From Pseudomonadales bacterium (GTDB taxonomy: Bacteria > Pseudomonadota > Gammaproteobacteria > Pseudomonadales > Ketobacteraceae), in assembly GCA_002708905.1 (NCBI GenBank), contig PAPM01000016.1, positions 39,122 to 103,121 on the forward strand: 64,000 bases of DNA, given 5' to 3'. The translations under genes were made by a program, and so were the position numbers. Under the pieces are notes generated by a model. The model worked only from the letters and a program-made list of their open reading frames with translations, ran no database searches and was not told the origin of the DNA. Numbering within the stretch: position 1 is the first letter of the stretch; every line of letters begins with the position of its first letter. Shown here one piece after another: positions 17,779-26,088 of this stretch.

Positions 17779-18700
17779 GATGCTGCACTCCTTTGATTTG
17801 GTGCTGCTCATCAATTTCAAACAAGGTGTCAGCACGTTCCGGCATTTCCTCCAGCATCTCCCTGGTCAGTCGCTCATAGTGCATGATAAAGCGCTTTATT
17901 TGCTCCGGACTCATTATCCTCCCGCCAACCGCACCATTTCGGTGCACACCCAGACGCTGGGCCAGCTTCTGCTCCTGGAGGGTGCGCCACTCCAGAATGC
18001 ACTCCATGGAGGGCGCCCTTAACATCACCAGATAGTCGAGTCGGCCAAACAACTGTTGGTATTCATTTGCCAGATGCTGGTTAACGTAACGTCGCCACTG
18101 TCCACCCTGGTCCTCAATGGCTTCCAGCTGGTTAATGGGCGCCTCCAGGCGCAGGGGATCGGCCTCCGGCAGAGCGGCGACACACCAGCCTTCCAAGAGA
18201 ACAATGTTGACCCTGCCACGGTGCAGGGGCCATTGCGCCATCGGGGCCCGGTCATCCTGGGATTTGTCAAAGGCAGGAATGGCCACCACATCATCTTCCC
18301 CAGCCGCCAAGAGCTCATCCAGAACCCGGTTACCCAACTGAACGTCATGGGTTCCCGGCACACCTCGAGTCAGCAGTAGAGGATGGAATTCTTTGGCCTT
18401 ACGTTCACGCTCGCTGCGGGTCAGGTAGATATCATCCAGCGAAAAACGGGCGCAGGGGCAATGCAGGTGTTGATTCAGAAGGGTTTCAAGGAACAGTGCC
18501 AGGGTGGATTTTCCCGTGCCCTGAGCACCATTGATCCCCACGATGATGGGACGACCTTGCGCCCTGTGCAGATCCCGCAGCCGCAAGGCCAACGGATAGA
18601 AGTATTGTGATACCGTCTGGATGAAATCTTCAGGCAGATGCTCTTGATGAATCAACGCCTTAGCAGTGGATTGGATGGCATCCCAGAGCACCTCTGACAT
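17771..18700 (-). CDS. P-loop kinase, probable D-glycerate 3-kinase (GLYK type)
   Basis: 309 residues. The Walker A motif GAQGTGKST is at about residues 57-65 within VGINGAQGTGKSTLALFLETLL, and SLDDIYLTRSER follows at about 92-103; LLEGWCVA and a C-terminal TREMLEEMP segment are as in plant GLYK and YggC-like kinases. It is the first gene of the operon, with GGGGGAG just before the ATG. Phosphorylating the glycerate released by the phosphorylase would return it to glycolysis as 3-phosphoglycerate. That substrate assignment rests on family and neighbours. Confidence 0.8.
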   Translation of the reverse strand: MSEVLWDAIQSTAKALIHQEHLPEDFIQTVSQYFYPLALRLRDLHRAQGRPIIVGINGAQGTGKSTLALFLETLLNQHLHCPCARFSLDDIYLTRSERERKAKEFHPLLLTRGVPGTHDVQLGNRVLDELLAAGEDDVVAIPAFDKSQDDRAPMAQWPLHRGRVNIVLLEGWCVAALPEADPLRLEAPINQLEAIEDQGGQWRRYVNQHLANEYQQLFGRLDYLVMLRAPSMECILEWRTLQEQKLAQRLGVHRNGAVGGRIMSPEQIKRFIMHYERLTREMLEEMPERADTLFEIDEQHQIKGVQHRV

Positions 18701-18757
18701 GTCTCCCCCTCATTCTTTCGCTTGCTTTACAAGTAGATAGTATGAGGATATTCACGA

Positions 18758-18774
18758 TCCATACCAAGTATGGA
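18758..18774. promoter_or_regulatory. 17-bp palindrome upstream of glycerate kinase operon
   Basis: TCCATAC-CAA-GTATGGA is a perfect inverted repeat with a 3-bp centre, 58-74 bases before the kinase start. TACTAT on the minus strand between it and the start could be a -10. It is a plausible operator for the glucosylglycerate operon; no local regulator is seen. Confidence 0.45.
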
Positions 18775-18779
18775 ATCTA

Positions 18780-19988
18780 TTATCTGGAGGAGTAGTCGTA
18801 TTTGTTCAGCAGAGGGTTGGCATACATCTCAAGAATATAGCGCTGAACCTGGGCCGGGTAATGCGCCAGACGGGCAGAAAATTCAGCAGCCTGACGCGTC
18901 AGTTCCTGGGAGTCCAGACCGGCAACGGACTCCTTCGCCTGCGAGGCAACAGCCTGCAATTTTGCGATGGAATCATCTTTTAGCGATTGCATGGCCTTAC
19001 CCAGGCTGAGCAGATGTTCAATGGCCAAAAAGCTGGGGGGGAATAAACGGTAATTCTCGATGATCTGCGCATCCAGGGCATGGGCTACCTGGTCAGCGTC
19101 GGCAAACTCTCCCTTTAAAGGCTCGCCAATCTGGATATGAACCCGCCCTTTCGGCAAGGCGATGCCGCGCATGATGCTCTCCACGTCCTCACCTTCCTGC
19201 TTCACGTAATCCGATGATGCCCGGGCCTGCAGTTCAGTGGCCTTTAACCCGTCACAGGGATCATATTCGTAGGAGATCGAGACCGGCACGATATTCAGTT
19301 TATTAATGGTCTCCGCAAAGCTGACACCCTGCTTTTTCTGCCAGATATGCAGCATCTTGATGATGGCCGGATCGGTAATATCAAACCCGTCCTTGGCCCG
19401 CCCCTCGCGCTGGGCGATCCACACAGAACGCCCTTCAGCGTTGGCTTCACTGATATAGTGGGACAGCTCCGTTAACGCCAGGTACTTGGCCTTGACACCA
19501 CTGACCGAACGATTCACCACAAAACTCTTATTCAGTCGCAGCAGATCTGAAACCAGAGGATTGCTCAGCAGGTTATCGCCAATGGCAATCTCCGCCGTAT
19601 TCAGCTTGGCGTTCATCAGCGCATAATTCAGCAACGCAGAGTCCAGGGTTATATCCCGGTGGTTGCTGATGAACACATAAGGTACCCCTTTCTGCAGGTG
19701 CTGCTGACCATCGAACGTAAACTCAGTCATACTTTTTTCGATGGTGCTTTCCACGAATGCACTCATGCGCACCTGAAAATCGTCAACCGTACGAATATCC
19801 TGCAGGTTCTTGTGGATGCGGTACCGCATGTAGCGCGCCAGCGGCTTTTCCAGGTAACGGGGCACAAGTGGAAACTGCACATGAATCATGGCGTGAACCA
19901 GTTCATCTGATTGCATGAGACGTTCGATAACGCCCGGAACTTCGTCGTCCTGATAGGGACGGATGGATTCAAACTGCTGCGTGGACAT
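18780..19988 (-). CDS. PlsC/PlsB-like glycerolipid acyltransferase
   Basis: 402 residues with the acyltransferase core in the middle: FISNHRDITLDSALLNY at about residues 105-121, IAIGDNLLSNPLVSDLLRLNKSFVVNRS, IAQREGRAKDG and VPVSISYEYDPCD. The His-to-Asp spacing in NHRDITLD is one residue longer than the classical HX4D; I recall the same spacing in a related acyltransferase family. It probably acylates (lyso)glycerophosphate at the inner membrane, though the acceptor is uncertain. It is divergent from the WS/DGAT gene 313 bases away, which suits a shared role in storage or membrane lipid formation. Confidence 0.75.
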   Translation of the reverse strand: MSTQQFESIRPYQDDEVPGVIERLMQSDELVHAMIHVQFPLVPRYLEKPLARYMRYRIHKNLQDIRTVDDFQVRMSAFVESTIEKSMTEFTFDGQQHLQKGVPYVFISNHRDITLDSALLNYALMNAKLNTAEIAIGDNLLSNPLVSDLLRLNKSFVVNRSVSGVKAKYLALTELSHYISEANAEGRSVWIAQREGRAKDGFDITDPAIIKMLHIWQKKQGVSFAETINKLNIVPVSISYEYDPCDGLKATELQARASSDYVKQEGEDVESIMRGIALPKGRVHIQIGEPLKGEFADADQVAHALDAQIIENYRLFPPSFLAIEHLLSLGKAMQSLKDDSIAKLQAVASQAKESVAGLDSQELTRQAAEFSARLAHYPAQVQRYILEMYANPLLNKYDYSSR

Positions 19989-20301
19989 TGCTGATAGGTG
20001 CTTACCTCTGTGTGACGGTTCAAGTGTAACCGCCTTTGCTCAGTTTGCGCAGTACCAACCTGTAATGGAGGGATACTTTTCGCTACAAAATGTGTCAACA
20101 GATCAATAATAGCAACAACTATATGCCTCATTCGGCCAAGCGGGAATAAAATTTGCGTAAATTAAGCCCACCGCTTGAAATCATGATAAGAATCAGTGTC
20201 AATACCGGCCGGTATTTGTTTATATTGAATTTTTGCGGGTGCCCTGGCTTGCATTCGCTTAGCGACAATTGAAATAAAGAAATTACGATAAGGAATACGG
20301 A
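19989..20301. other. Divergent intergenic region between acyltransferase and WS/DGAT
   Basis: 313 bases, relatively AT-rich in the right half. It holds a 16-bp perfect palindrome at 20201-20216 (listed separately) and the AAGGAATACGGA ribosome site before 20302. No small gene was seen. Confidence 0.5.
20201..20216. promoter_or_regulatory. 16-bp perfect palindrome upstream of WS/DGAT
   Basis: AATACCGGCCGGTATT is fully self-complementary and lies 86 bases before the WS/DGAT start. TTATAT shortly downstream could be a -10. A candidate operator for wax ester synthesis. Confidence 0.45.
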
Positions 20302-21678
20302 ATGACCCCACTGAGCCCCGCAGATCAGCTCTTTCTGTGGCTTGAGAAACGCCAGCAACCCATGCACGTGGCCGGATTAATGTTGTTTTCCTTCCCGGAA
20401 AACGCCGGCCCCAAGTACGTGACGGAACTGGCTGAGTCGCTGCGTGCCTATCAGCACCCGGAGGGGCGCTATGGACAAAAGCTCTCCCGCAAGCTGGGCC
20501 AGTACTATTGGGAAGAGGACGACCATTTCGACCTGGAACATCATTTCCGTCATGAAGCCCTGCCCAAACCCGGCCGTATCCGGGAATTGCTGGCGCGGGT
20601 GTCGGCCGAACACAGCAACCTGATGGACCGGGAACGCCCCCTGTGGGAATTCCACCTGATCGAAGGCGTCCGTGGCCGCCGCTTCGCCGTGTACTCCAAA
20701 GTTCATCACAGCATGATGGACGGCATTGCCGCCATGAAGACCTGCATCCGCTCCTTATCCTATGATCCAACCGAGATGCACCGACCTCCCATTTGGGCCA
20801 TTCCCCCTAAAAAGCGCCCCGCTCCATCCATCAACCCACAGGAGCTGGTCAGTGGCTTTGGCGAACTGTTCGGTGACGCCGGCAAGCAACTAAGCACCCT
20901 GCCCAAGGTGGCCTCCGAGCTGACCAAGTTGTTCCGCAGTGCCCGCAAAGATCCGGCTCATGTCTCGATCTTCCAAGCCCCCAACTGCCTGCTGAACGAG
21001 CGCATTACCGGCTCCCGGCGTTTTGCCGCGCAATCCTATTCCATAGAGCGCATCAAACGGATTGCCAAGGCATTCCGGGGCACCGTGAACGATGTGGTAC
21101 TGGCCATCTGTGGCAGCGCCCTGCGGGATTACCTGATCATGCAACATGCTCTGCCGGACAAACCCCTGGTGGCCATGGTACCGGTTTCCATTCGCAATGA
21201 TGACAGTGACAGCGGCAATCAGATTGCCATGATTCTGGTGAACCTGGGCACCCATATCGCCGATCCGGCCCTGCGGATCGAAACCATCCAGGCATCGGTG
21301 AAAGAATCAAAAGACCGCTATAAGAGCATGACGCCGGAAGAGACATTGAACTACACCGCGCTGACCATGGCGCCGGCAGGGTTTAATATGCTAACCGGCC
21401 TGATCTCCAACTGGCAGCCCTTTAATGTCATCATTTCCAATGTGCCGGGCCCGAAAAAAACCATGTATTGGAATGGTGCCAAGCTGGAAGGTATGTACCC
21501 GGTGTCCATCCCCATGGATCGTGTTGCCTTGAACATCACCCTGTTGAGCTACGAAAGCCAGCTGGAATTCGGCTTGACTGCCTGCCGTCGCACCCTGCCC
21601 TCCATGCAGCGGTTGCTGGATTTTATTGAAAACGGCATCCATGAGTTGGAAGTGGCCGCTGACATTCACCATACGTGA
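20302..21678 (+). CDS. Wax ester synthase/diacylglycerol acyltransferase (WS/DGAT)
   Basis: 458 residues, the normal length. The catalytic HHxxxDG motif is HHSMMDG at residues 135-141. Other family blocks are PLSPADQLFLWLE at the N-terminus, NDVVLAICGSALRDYL near residue 260 and the NVPGP block near residue 380. The enzyme joins acyl-CoA to a long-chain alcohol, or to diacylglycerol, at the inner membrane to make wax esters or triacylglycerol. The ATG follows AAGGAATACGGA. The alcohol could come from the reductase pair at 44009-46088. YaeQ follows after 10 nt. Confidence 0.93.
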   Translation: MTPLSPADQLFLWLEKRQQPMHVAGLMLFSFPENAGPKYVTELAESLRAYQHPEGRYGQKLSRKLGQYYWEEDDHFDLEHHFRHEALPKPGRIRELLARVSAEHSNLMDRERPLWEFHLIEGVRGRRFAVYSKVHHSMMDGIAAMKTCIRSLSYDPTEMHRPPIWAIPPKKRPAPSINPQELVSGFGELFGDAGKQLSTLPKVASELTKLFRSARKDPAHVSIFQAPNCLLNERITGSRRFAAQSYSIERIKRIAKAFRGTVNDVVLAICGSALRDYLIMQHALPDKPLVAMVPVSIRNDDSDSGNQIAMILVNLGTHIADPALRIETIQASVKESKDRYKSMTPEETLNYTALTMAPAGFNMLTGLISNWQPFNVIISNVPGPKKTMYWNGAKLEGMYPVSIPMDRVALNITLLSYESQLEFGLTACRRTLPSMQRLLDFIENGIHELEVAADIHHT

Positions 21679-21688
21679 TATTTAAACC

Positions 21689-22222
21689 ATGGCCCTGAAA
21701 TCCACCGTTTACAAAGCGGAACTGCAGGTGTCCGATATGGACCGGCATTACTACCAGTCCCATATGCTGACGCTTGCCCTGCACCCTTCCGAAACTGAAG
21801 AGCGCATGATGATCCGATTGCTGGCGTTCGCCCTTAACGCAAGCGATGATCTGATGTTTGGCCGCGGGCTGAGCACCGAGGAAGACGCAGCACTTTGGCG
21901 CAAAGACCTTACCGATCACATTCAATTATGGATTGATGTGGGGCTGCCGGATGACAAACGGATCAAAAAGGCCAGTCACCGTTCTGACGAAGTGCTGATC
22001 TACTGTTACGGCGAGCGCACCGCTCCGATCTGGTGGGAGCAGAACCGGAGAAAAATCCAAACCTTCAACAACGTCCGGGTCTGCTATATCAGCCCGGATA
22101 CCTGCGAGGGTTTGGTCAGCCTGTGCGAACGCACCATGCAGTTGCATTGCAATATCATGGATGGTGACATCAGCCTGGGCAACGACAGAAATTCTGTCAC
22201 GGTGCAGCTGGAGCAGTGGTAA
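21689..22222 (+). CDS. yaeQ: YaeQ family protein
   Basis: 177 residues. The full-length pattern of YaeQ is present: ALKSTVYKAELQVSDMDRHYY at the start, HPSETEERMMIRLLAFAL, and a compact PD-(D/E)XK-like fold with DDLMFGRGLSTEEDAAL. The biochemical role is not established. It starts 10 nt after WS/DGAT and should be co-transcribed, although no functional link is obvious. Confidence 0.9.
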   Translation: MALKSTVYKAELQVSDMDRHYYQSHMLTLALHPSETEERMMIRLLAFALNASDDLMFGRGLSTEEDAALWRKDLTDHIQLWIDVGLPDDKRIKKASHRSDEVLIYCYGERTAPIWWEQNRRKIQTFNNVRVCYISPDTCEGLVSLCERTMQLHCNIMDGDISLGNDRNSVTVQLEQW

Positions 22223-22294
22223 GCCCCTGCCTATTACTTAATTGCACACCCCAAACAGGCAATCACATTGTGGTCACTCACCAAGTCAAAGGTG

Positions 22295-23551
22295 CTACTG
22301 CAGAAGCGCCGACTTCAACACCTTGGACTTGGCCCCAATCAAAGCCTCCACGGAACGATCAAGATCTTCCAACGACACTTTGCGCTTCATCATCAATTCA
22401 CGCACGGCATGATCAATGTTGAAAGCATCATTGCTGGCACTGCGGATCTCTTTGTCCAGCTTATCAATCAGCACCACGGCCCGTGCTGTGATTTTTCCTG
22501 AAGAGTCAGACTTACGTAAACTTTTAACGTTCTTGCCCCACACCCCCAGTTTTTTGACAATATGGTTGCGACGTTCCTGCGTCATACCACCGGCCCGGTA
22601 GATCAGCTCAAAGGAATAGAACTCAGCCAACCCCTCTGCAATCCAATCGTCATTAAACTGACTGGTTTTAACGCCGCTGATTCCGGTCACCATATGAGTC
22701 AGTTCATGCAACAGGGGACTGGTACCATTTTCGCTGACTATGGGCCGGTCCGCGTGCAGGAAGAACGAATTGGAAGCCGACAGCCCTCCCCGCCACATGG
22801 GATCTCCCATACCCACCACCAGTAATTTCTCCGGGGTATTATGGAAAGCCCGTTCCAACTCCGGCCAAACAAAATTAAAGAATGTCAGCAGATCCATGCG
22901 CTTCAAACTCCCGCCTTTGGGAGCGCTGATGGCAATGGACGTCGTGCCTATGGTATCCCGCCGGGTGCCCAGTTTTCCGGCAATCATCCACCCCGTGGGA
23001 CGATCAAACTTACGGTCCGGGTTATCGATACGAAACTGATTACCCTTCTTGCGCGGCCAACCGGTTTCTATACTGCTCCAATCCCGGGGTAAGATCACGG
23101 TCAGCTGTGCTACGGCGTAGGCGCCATCTTCAAACACTGTTTTCACCGCCGGAAACAGATCATCCCCGCGAAAAATCGCCCAGTCCCAGTTAATCATACT
23201 GTCGTACTCACCGGGATCCCGTTCATGGGGAATTTTCACTTTCATGGAAAGCTTGGCATCCTCTGCCGGCGGCTCCCAACGAACCCGCTCTTCGGTCATC
23301 GTCAGTTTTCCGTTGGCCTGAATGCGGGAATAACGATCGGGCAGGTTATCAAACTCGATGGAGTGCAGCAGTCTGCCTTTATCAATTGCGATGGTTACCT
23401 CTGCCTGTTGCGATTCCGGCAACAATTCAAGGGTGTAATCAAGCTTGTAGGCACGCTCGTCCGCTGCCTGCGTCATGGCGGACAGCAGCAACCCCGATAC
23501 ACAGATTGCAGCGCTGACCAGGATTTGAAGATTCAGTCTGTTTGATAACAT
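22295..23551 (-). CDS. Exported gluzincin-like zinc metallopeptidase homologue
   Basis: 418 residues with a signal peptide (hydrophobic about 9-25, likely cut after TQA). The N-terminal 200 residues are beta-rich. A zinc site HELTH is at residues 282-286, with WIAEGLAEF about 20 residues later supplying a Glu, the arrangement of M1/M61-type gluzincins. The TLSPLLHELTHM context also fits the peptidase_MA-like group. The C-terminal 100 residues are helical and basic. It would act in the periplasm or be surface exposed; the substrate is unknown. It is divergent from the esterase gene. Confidence 0.7.
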   Translation of the reverse strand: MLSNRLNLQILVSAAICVSGLLLSAMTQAADERAYKLDYTLELLPESQQAEVTIAIDKGRLLHSIEFDNLPDRYSRIQANGKLTMTEERVRWEPPAEDAKLSMKVKIPHERDPGEYDSMINWDWAIFRGDDLFPAVKTVFEDGAYAVAQLTVILPRDWSSIETGWPRKKGNQFRIDNPDRKFDRPTGWMIAGKLGTRRDTIGTTSIAISAPKGGSLKRMDLLTFFNFVWPELERAFHNTPEKLLVVGMGDPMWRGGLSASNSFFLHADRPIVSENGTSPLLHELTHMVTGISGVKTSQFNDDWIAEGLAEFYSFELIYRAGGMTQERRNHIVKKLGVWGKNVKSLRKSDSSGKITARAVVLIDKLDKEIRSASNDAFNIDHAVRELMMKRKVSLEDLDRSVEALIGAKSKVLKSALLQ

Positions 23552-23638
23552 ATTCGAGGGTAACGCAATGGTAAAAGGACAGTCATAGTATCATTTAAAG
23601 CGAGCTGTCTCGAATCATGCCCCCACAAGCCTATGGTG

Positions 23639-23658
23639 GTATCAACAATTATTGATAC
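23639..23658. promoter_or_regulatory. 20-bp near-perfect palindrome before the esterase gene
   Basis: GTATCAA-c-AATT-a-TTGATAC, with arms of seven bases and only one mismatched pair. It lies 62 bases before the esterase start and includes TTGATA, which could serve as a -35. A GTATCA half-site also occurs at 23587-23593. A candidate operator for one or both divergent genes. Confidence 0.45.
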
Positions 23659-23719
23659 ACTTTGTAACTGGAGTTCAATCCAATTAATCCGGCACCGACC
23701 GGTTCGGAACACACAAACG

Positions 23720-24781
23720 ATGACACTGATTGAAAAAGCCAAGGCCACATCGCTCCAGACACTGCTGAACCTGCCGGATTTTGTAAAGCGGCGGATCGCC
23801 GGCAACCCCATCCAAGTGGAAGGACTCCAGCTGGACCTGGACATGCAGATTCTGGTGAAACTTTCCAACCTGGAAAAACCGGTGCGCCCTTCCCGCCACA
23901 ACTTCAAGCAACTGCACGCCAGCCGCCGGGCCTTCAATGCCACCACCCGGGTTGTGCAGGGCAAAGTGGTGCCCATGCCGACCAAAGACCTGACATTGGG
24001 CAAAACCGCACCCGCCCTGCCCGCCCGGTTGTATATTCCGCAACAGGCGGAAGACCTGCTGCTGATCTATTTTCACGGCGGCGGCTGGGTTCACGGCAAT
24101 CTGGATACCCACGACAACCTGTGCCGGCACCTGGCCAGAATAACCAAAGCCCGGGTGCTGTCAGTTGAATATCAGAAAGCGCCGGAGAACCCCTGGCCCA
24201 CCGCATTGGACGATGTGACCCGGGCCTACGAAGAGATTGTTACCCGACTCCCTGAATTGGGCCTGGACCAGCCGGTAATTGCCGTTGCCGGCGACAGTGC
24301 CGGTGGCAAACTCGCCACCGTGCTGGCACGCAAACTATCCGCTCGCACCGATATTCCCAGCATAGATGCACAGTTACTCATCTACCCTTCAGCGGACAGC
24401 CCACGTGAAGTAGGTTCACGCCAGTTATTTGCCGATGGTTTTCTGCTGACCGATGAAGGTATTCGTATTTATCGGGAATGCTATATTCCTGAAGACCAGG
24501 ACCAGTGCCATCCGGACATCTCCCCGCTGTATGCAGAAGATCTTCACACCTCACCAGCCGCCATTGTTGCCACCGCCGGCTTCGACCCGTTAAGGGACGA
24601 AGGCCGTGATTATGCCAAAAAAATGCAGGCCGCCGGTGTCGATGTGCAGTGGATCGAATTTCCCGGACTGGTCCATGGTTTTGCCAACATTCTCTGTTCT
24701 CGATCAGCCCTCAATGCCGTGGAGGAAATGGCCCGACTGCTGCGCGGCAAGATGCTTGAGCTGCGCAACAAGAAACAATAG
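23720..24781 (+). CDS. HSL-type alpha/beta hydrolase (esterase/lipase)
   Basis: 353 residues from the ATG at 23720; the frame is open 29 codons further upstream across the palindrome, which is unlikely to be coding. Oxyanion-hole motif HGGGW at about residue 119, nucleophile motif GDSAGG at about 191-196, acid DPLRDEG near 291 and catalytic His in PGLVHGF near 321. This is the hormone-sensitive-lipase family. It probably hydrolyses short or medium acyl esters in the cytoplasm. The ribosome site is weak (GGAAC), so the start is moderately certain. Confidence 0.85.
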   Translation: MTLIEKAKATSLQTLLNLPDFVKRRIAGNPIQVEGLQLDLDMQILVKLSNLEKPVRPSRHNFKQLHASRRAFNATTRVVQGKVVPMPTKDLTLGKTAPALPARLYIPQQAEDLLLIYFHGGGWVHGNLDTHDNLCRHLARITKARVLSVEYQKAPENPWPTALDDVTRAYEEIVTRLPELGLDQPVIAVAGDSAGGKLATVLARKLSARTDIPSIDAQLLIYPSADSPREVGSRQLFADGFLLTDEGIRIYRECYIPEDQDQCHPDISPLYAEDLHTSPAAIVATAGFDPLRDEGRDYAKKMQAAGVDVQWIEFPGLVHGFANILCSRSALNAVEEMARLLRGKMLELRNKKQ

Positions 24782-24811
24782 GGACAAGATGACACCGGAG
24801 CATGCCGGATC

Positions 24812-24922
24812 CTAACTGGGGTCCGGCCGGTCCATATCTTCGTTCACTTCCAGCCACAGCACGTTAATGATGCCAAAGGCACAGGCCAGCAATACGCCTA
24901 AAATCCAGGTGAAATACCACAT
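24812..24922 (-). CDS. cydX: Cytochrome bd oxidase small subunit CydX
   Basis: 36 residues beginning MWYFTWILGVLLACAFG, a single transmembrane helix with the charged tail LEVNEDMDRPDPS. This is the CydX signature (WYF start, LGxLLACxFGI, WLE). AAGGAG lies six bases before the ATG. It follows cydB by 23 nt, the usual place. CydX is needed for stability and activity of the CydAB complex in the inner membrane. Confidence 0.93.
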   Translation of the reverse strand: MWYFTWILGVLLACAFGIINVLWLEVNEDMDRPDPS

Positions 24923-24945
24923 AAAAGACTCCTTGCCCTGACGGC

Positions 24946-26088
24946 TTAATACAGTGAATGGCTGTGGGTGCGAATGTGCTCTTCATCCAGGCGTCCCCAC
25001 ATTTTGTAGTAACTCCACAGGGTATAACCCAACACTAAAGGCACAAACACACAGGCCACCATCAACATGATATTCAGGGTCAACGCGCTTGAGGTGGCAT
25101 CCCACACGGTGAGACTGTGGTTCGGCATAATGCTGGAAGGCATCACAAAGGGAAACAGGGATACGCCCGCTGTGGCAATAATGGACGCCACCGCCAGGCA
25201 ACTGGTTAAGAACGCCCAGCCTTCTTTCTGTTTCAGGGATAGAGACGCTGTTGCAAAAGGCATCACCAGCCCCAGCAAAGGGAAGATCATTAATACCGGC
25301 CACTGTTGATAGTTGGTCAACCAGGCGCCGGCCTGCACCACCACCGTTTTGCCCATGGGGTTGATCGCACCATTGGTATCCGGCAGATCCGTTATCATCA
25401 AACCATTCATTCCAGAAGCTACCCACACACCACACACACCAAACAGCAGGGCGGTAAAGATGGCAGCCTTGACCGTGGCAGCATTAGCTCTGCGCCGTAC
25501 CTCGCCGTCAGTTTTCAGGCCTAACCAAACGGCGCCATGCATCACCAGCATACTTAAACTCAATACACCGGACATCAATGGAAATATGGTGAGCAACCCA
25601 AACAGATTGCCTTCGTAGGAAGGGCGCATCAATTCATCAAAACGAAACGGTAAACCCAGGAACAAATTACCGAAGGCTACTCCGAAAATCACCGGAGGAA
25701 TCACAGAGCCCACAAACAAAGCCCAATCCCAGTTTTTTCGCCAACGCTCTGAATCCTGTTTGGAACGGTAATCAAATCCAACCGGCCGTAAAAACAACGC
25801 CATCAAAGTGATTATCAACGCAGCATACATACCGGAAAAGGCACTGGCATACACCAGAGGCCAGGCCGCAAACAACGCACCACCAGCGGTGACAAACCAA
25901 ACCTGGTTGCCTTCCCAATGGGGCCCCACTGTATTAATAATAATACGGCGCTGGTCGTCATTTTTACCCAAGAACGGTAGTAATGCCCCCACGCCCATGT
26001 CAAAGCCATCGGTGAGTGCAAACCCGATCAGGAGCACACCGACCAATGCCCACCAGATTAATTTCAAAGTTTCATAATCGGCGATCAT
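24946..26088 (-). CDS. cydB: Cytochrome bd ubiquinol oxidase subunit II
   Basis: 380 residues, multi-pass, of normal CydB length. Family blocks include WWALVGVLLIGFALTDGFD and GVGALLPFLGK at the N-terminus, GPHWEGNQVWFVTAGGALFAAWP, and the C-terminal YTLWSYYKMWGR. With CydA and CydX it forms the bd-type quinol oxidase, which reduces oxygen to water with high affinity. Its start overlaps the cydA stop (ATGA, 26085-26088), so translation is coupled. Confidence 0.96.
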   Translation of the reverse strand: MIADYETLKLIWWALVGVLLIGFALTDGFDMGVGALLPFLGKNDDQRRIIINTVGPHWEGNQVWFVTAGGALFAAWPLVYASAFSGMYAALIITLMALFLRPVGFDYRSKQDSERWRKNWDWALFVGSVIPPVIFGVAFGNLFLGLPFRFDELMRPSYEGNLFGLLTIFPLMSGVLSLSMLVMHGAVWLGLKTDGEVRRRANAATVKAAIFTALLFGVCGVWVASGMNGLMITDLPDTNGAINPMGKTVVVQAGAWLTNYQQWPVLMIFPLLGLVMPFATASLSLKQKEGWAFLTSCLAVASIIATAGVSLFPFVMPSSIMPNHSLTVWDATSSALTLNIMLMVACVFVPLVLGYTLWSYYKMWGRLDEEHIRTHSHSLY

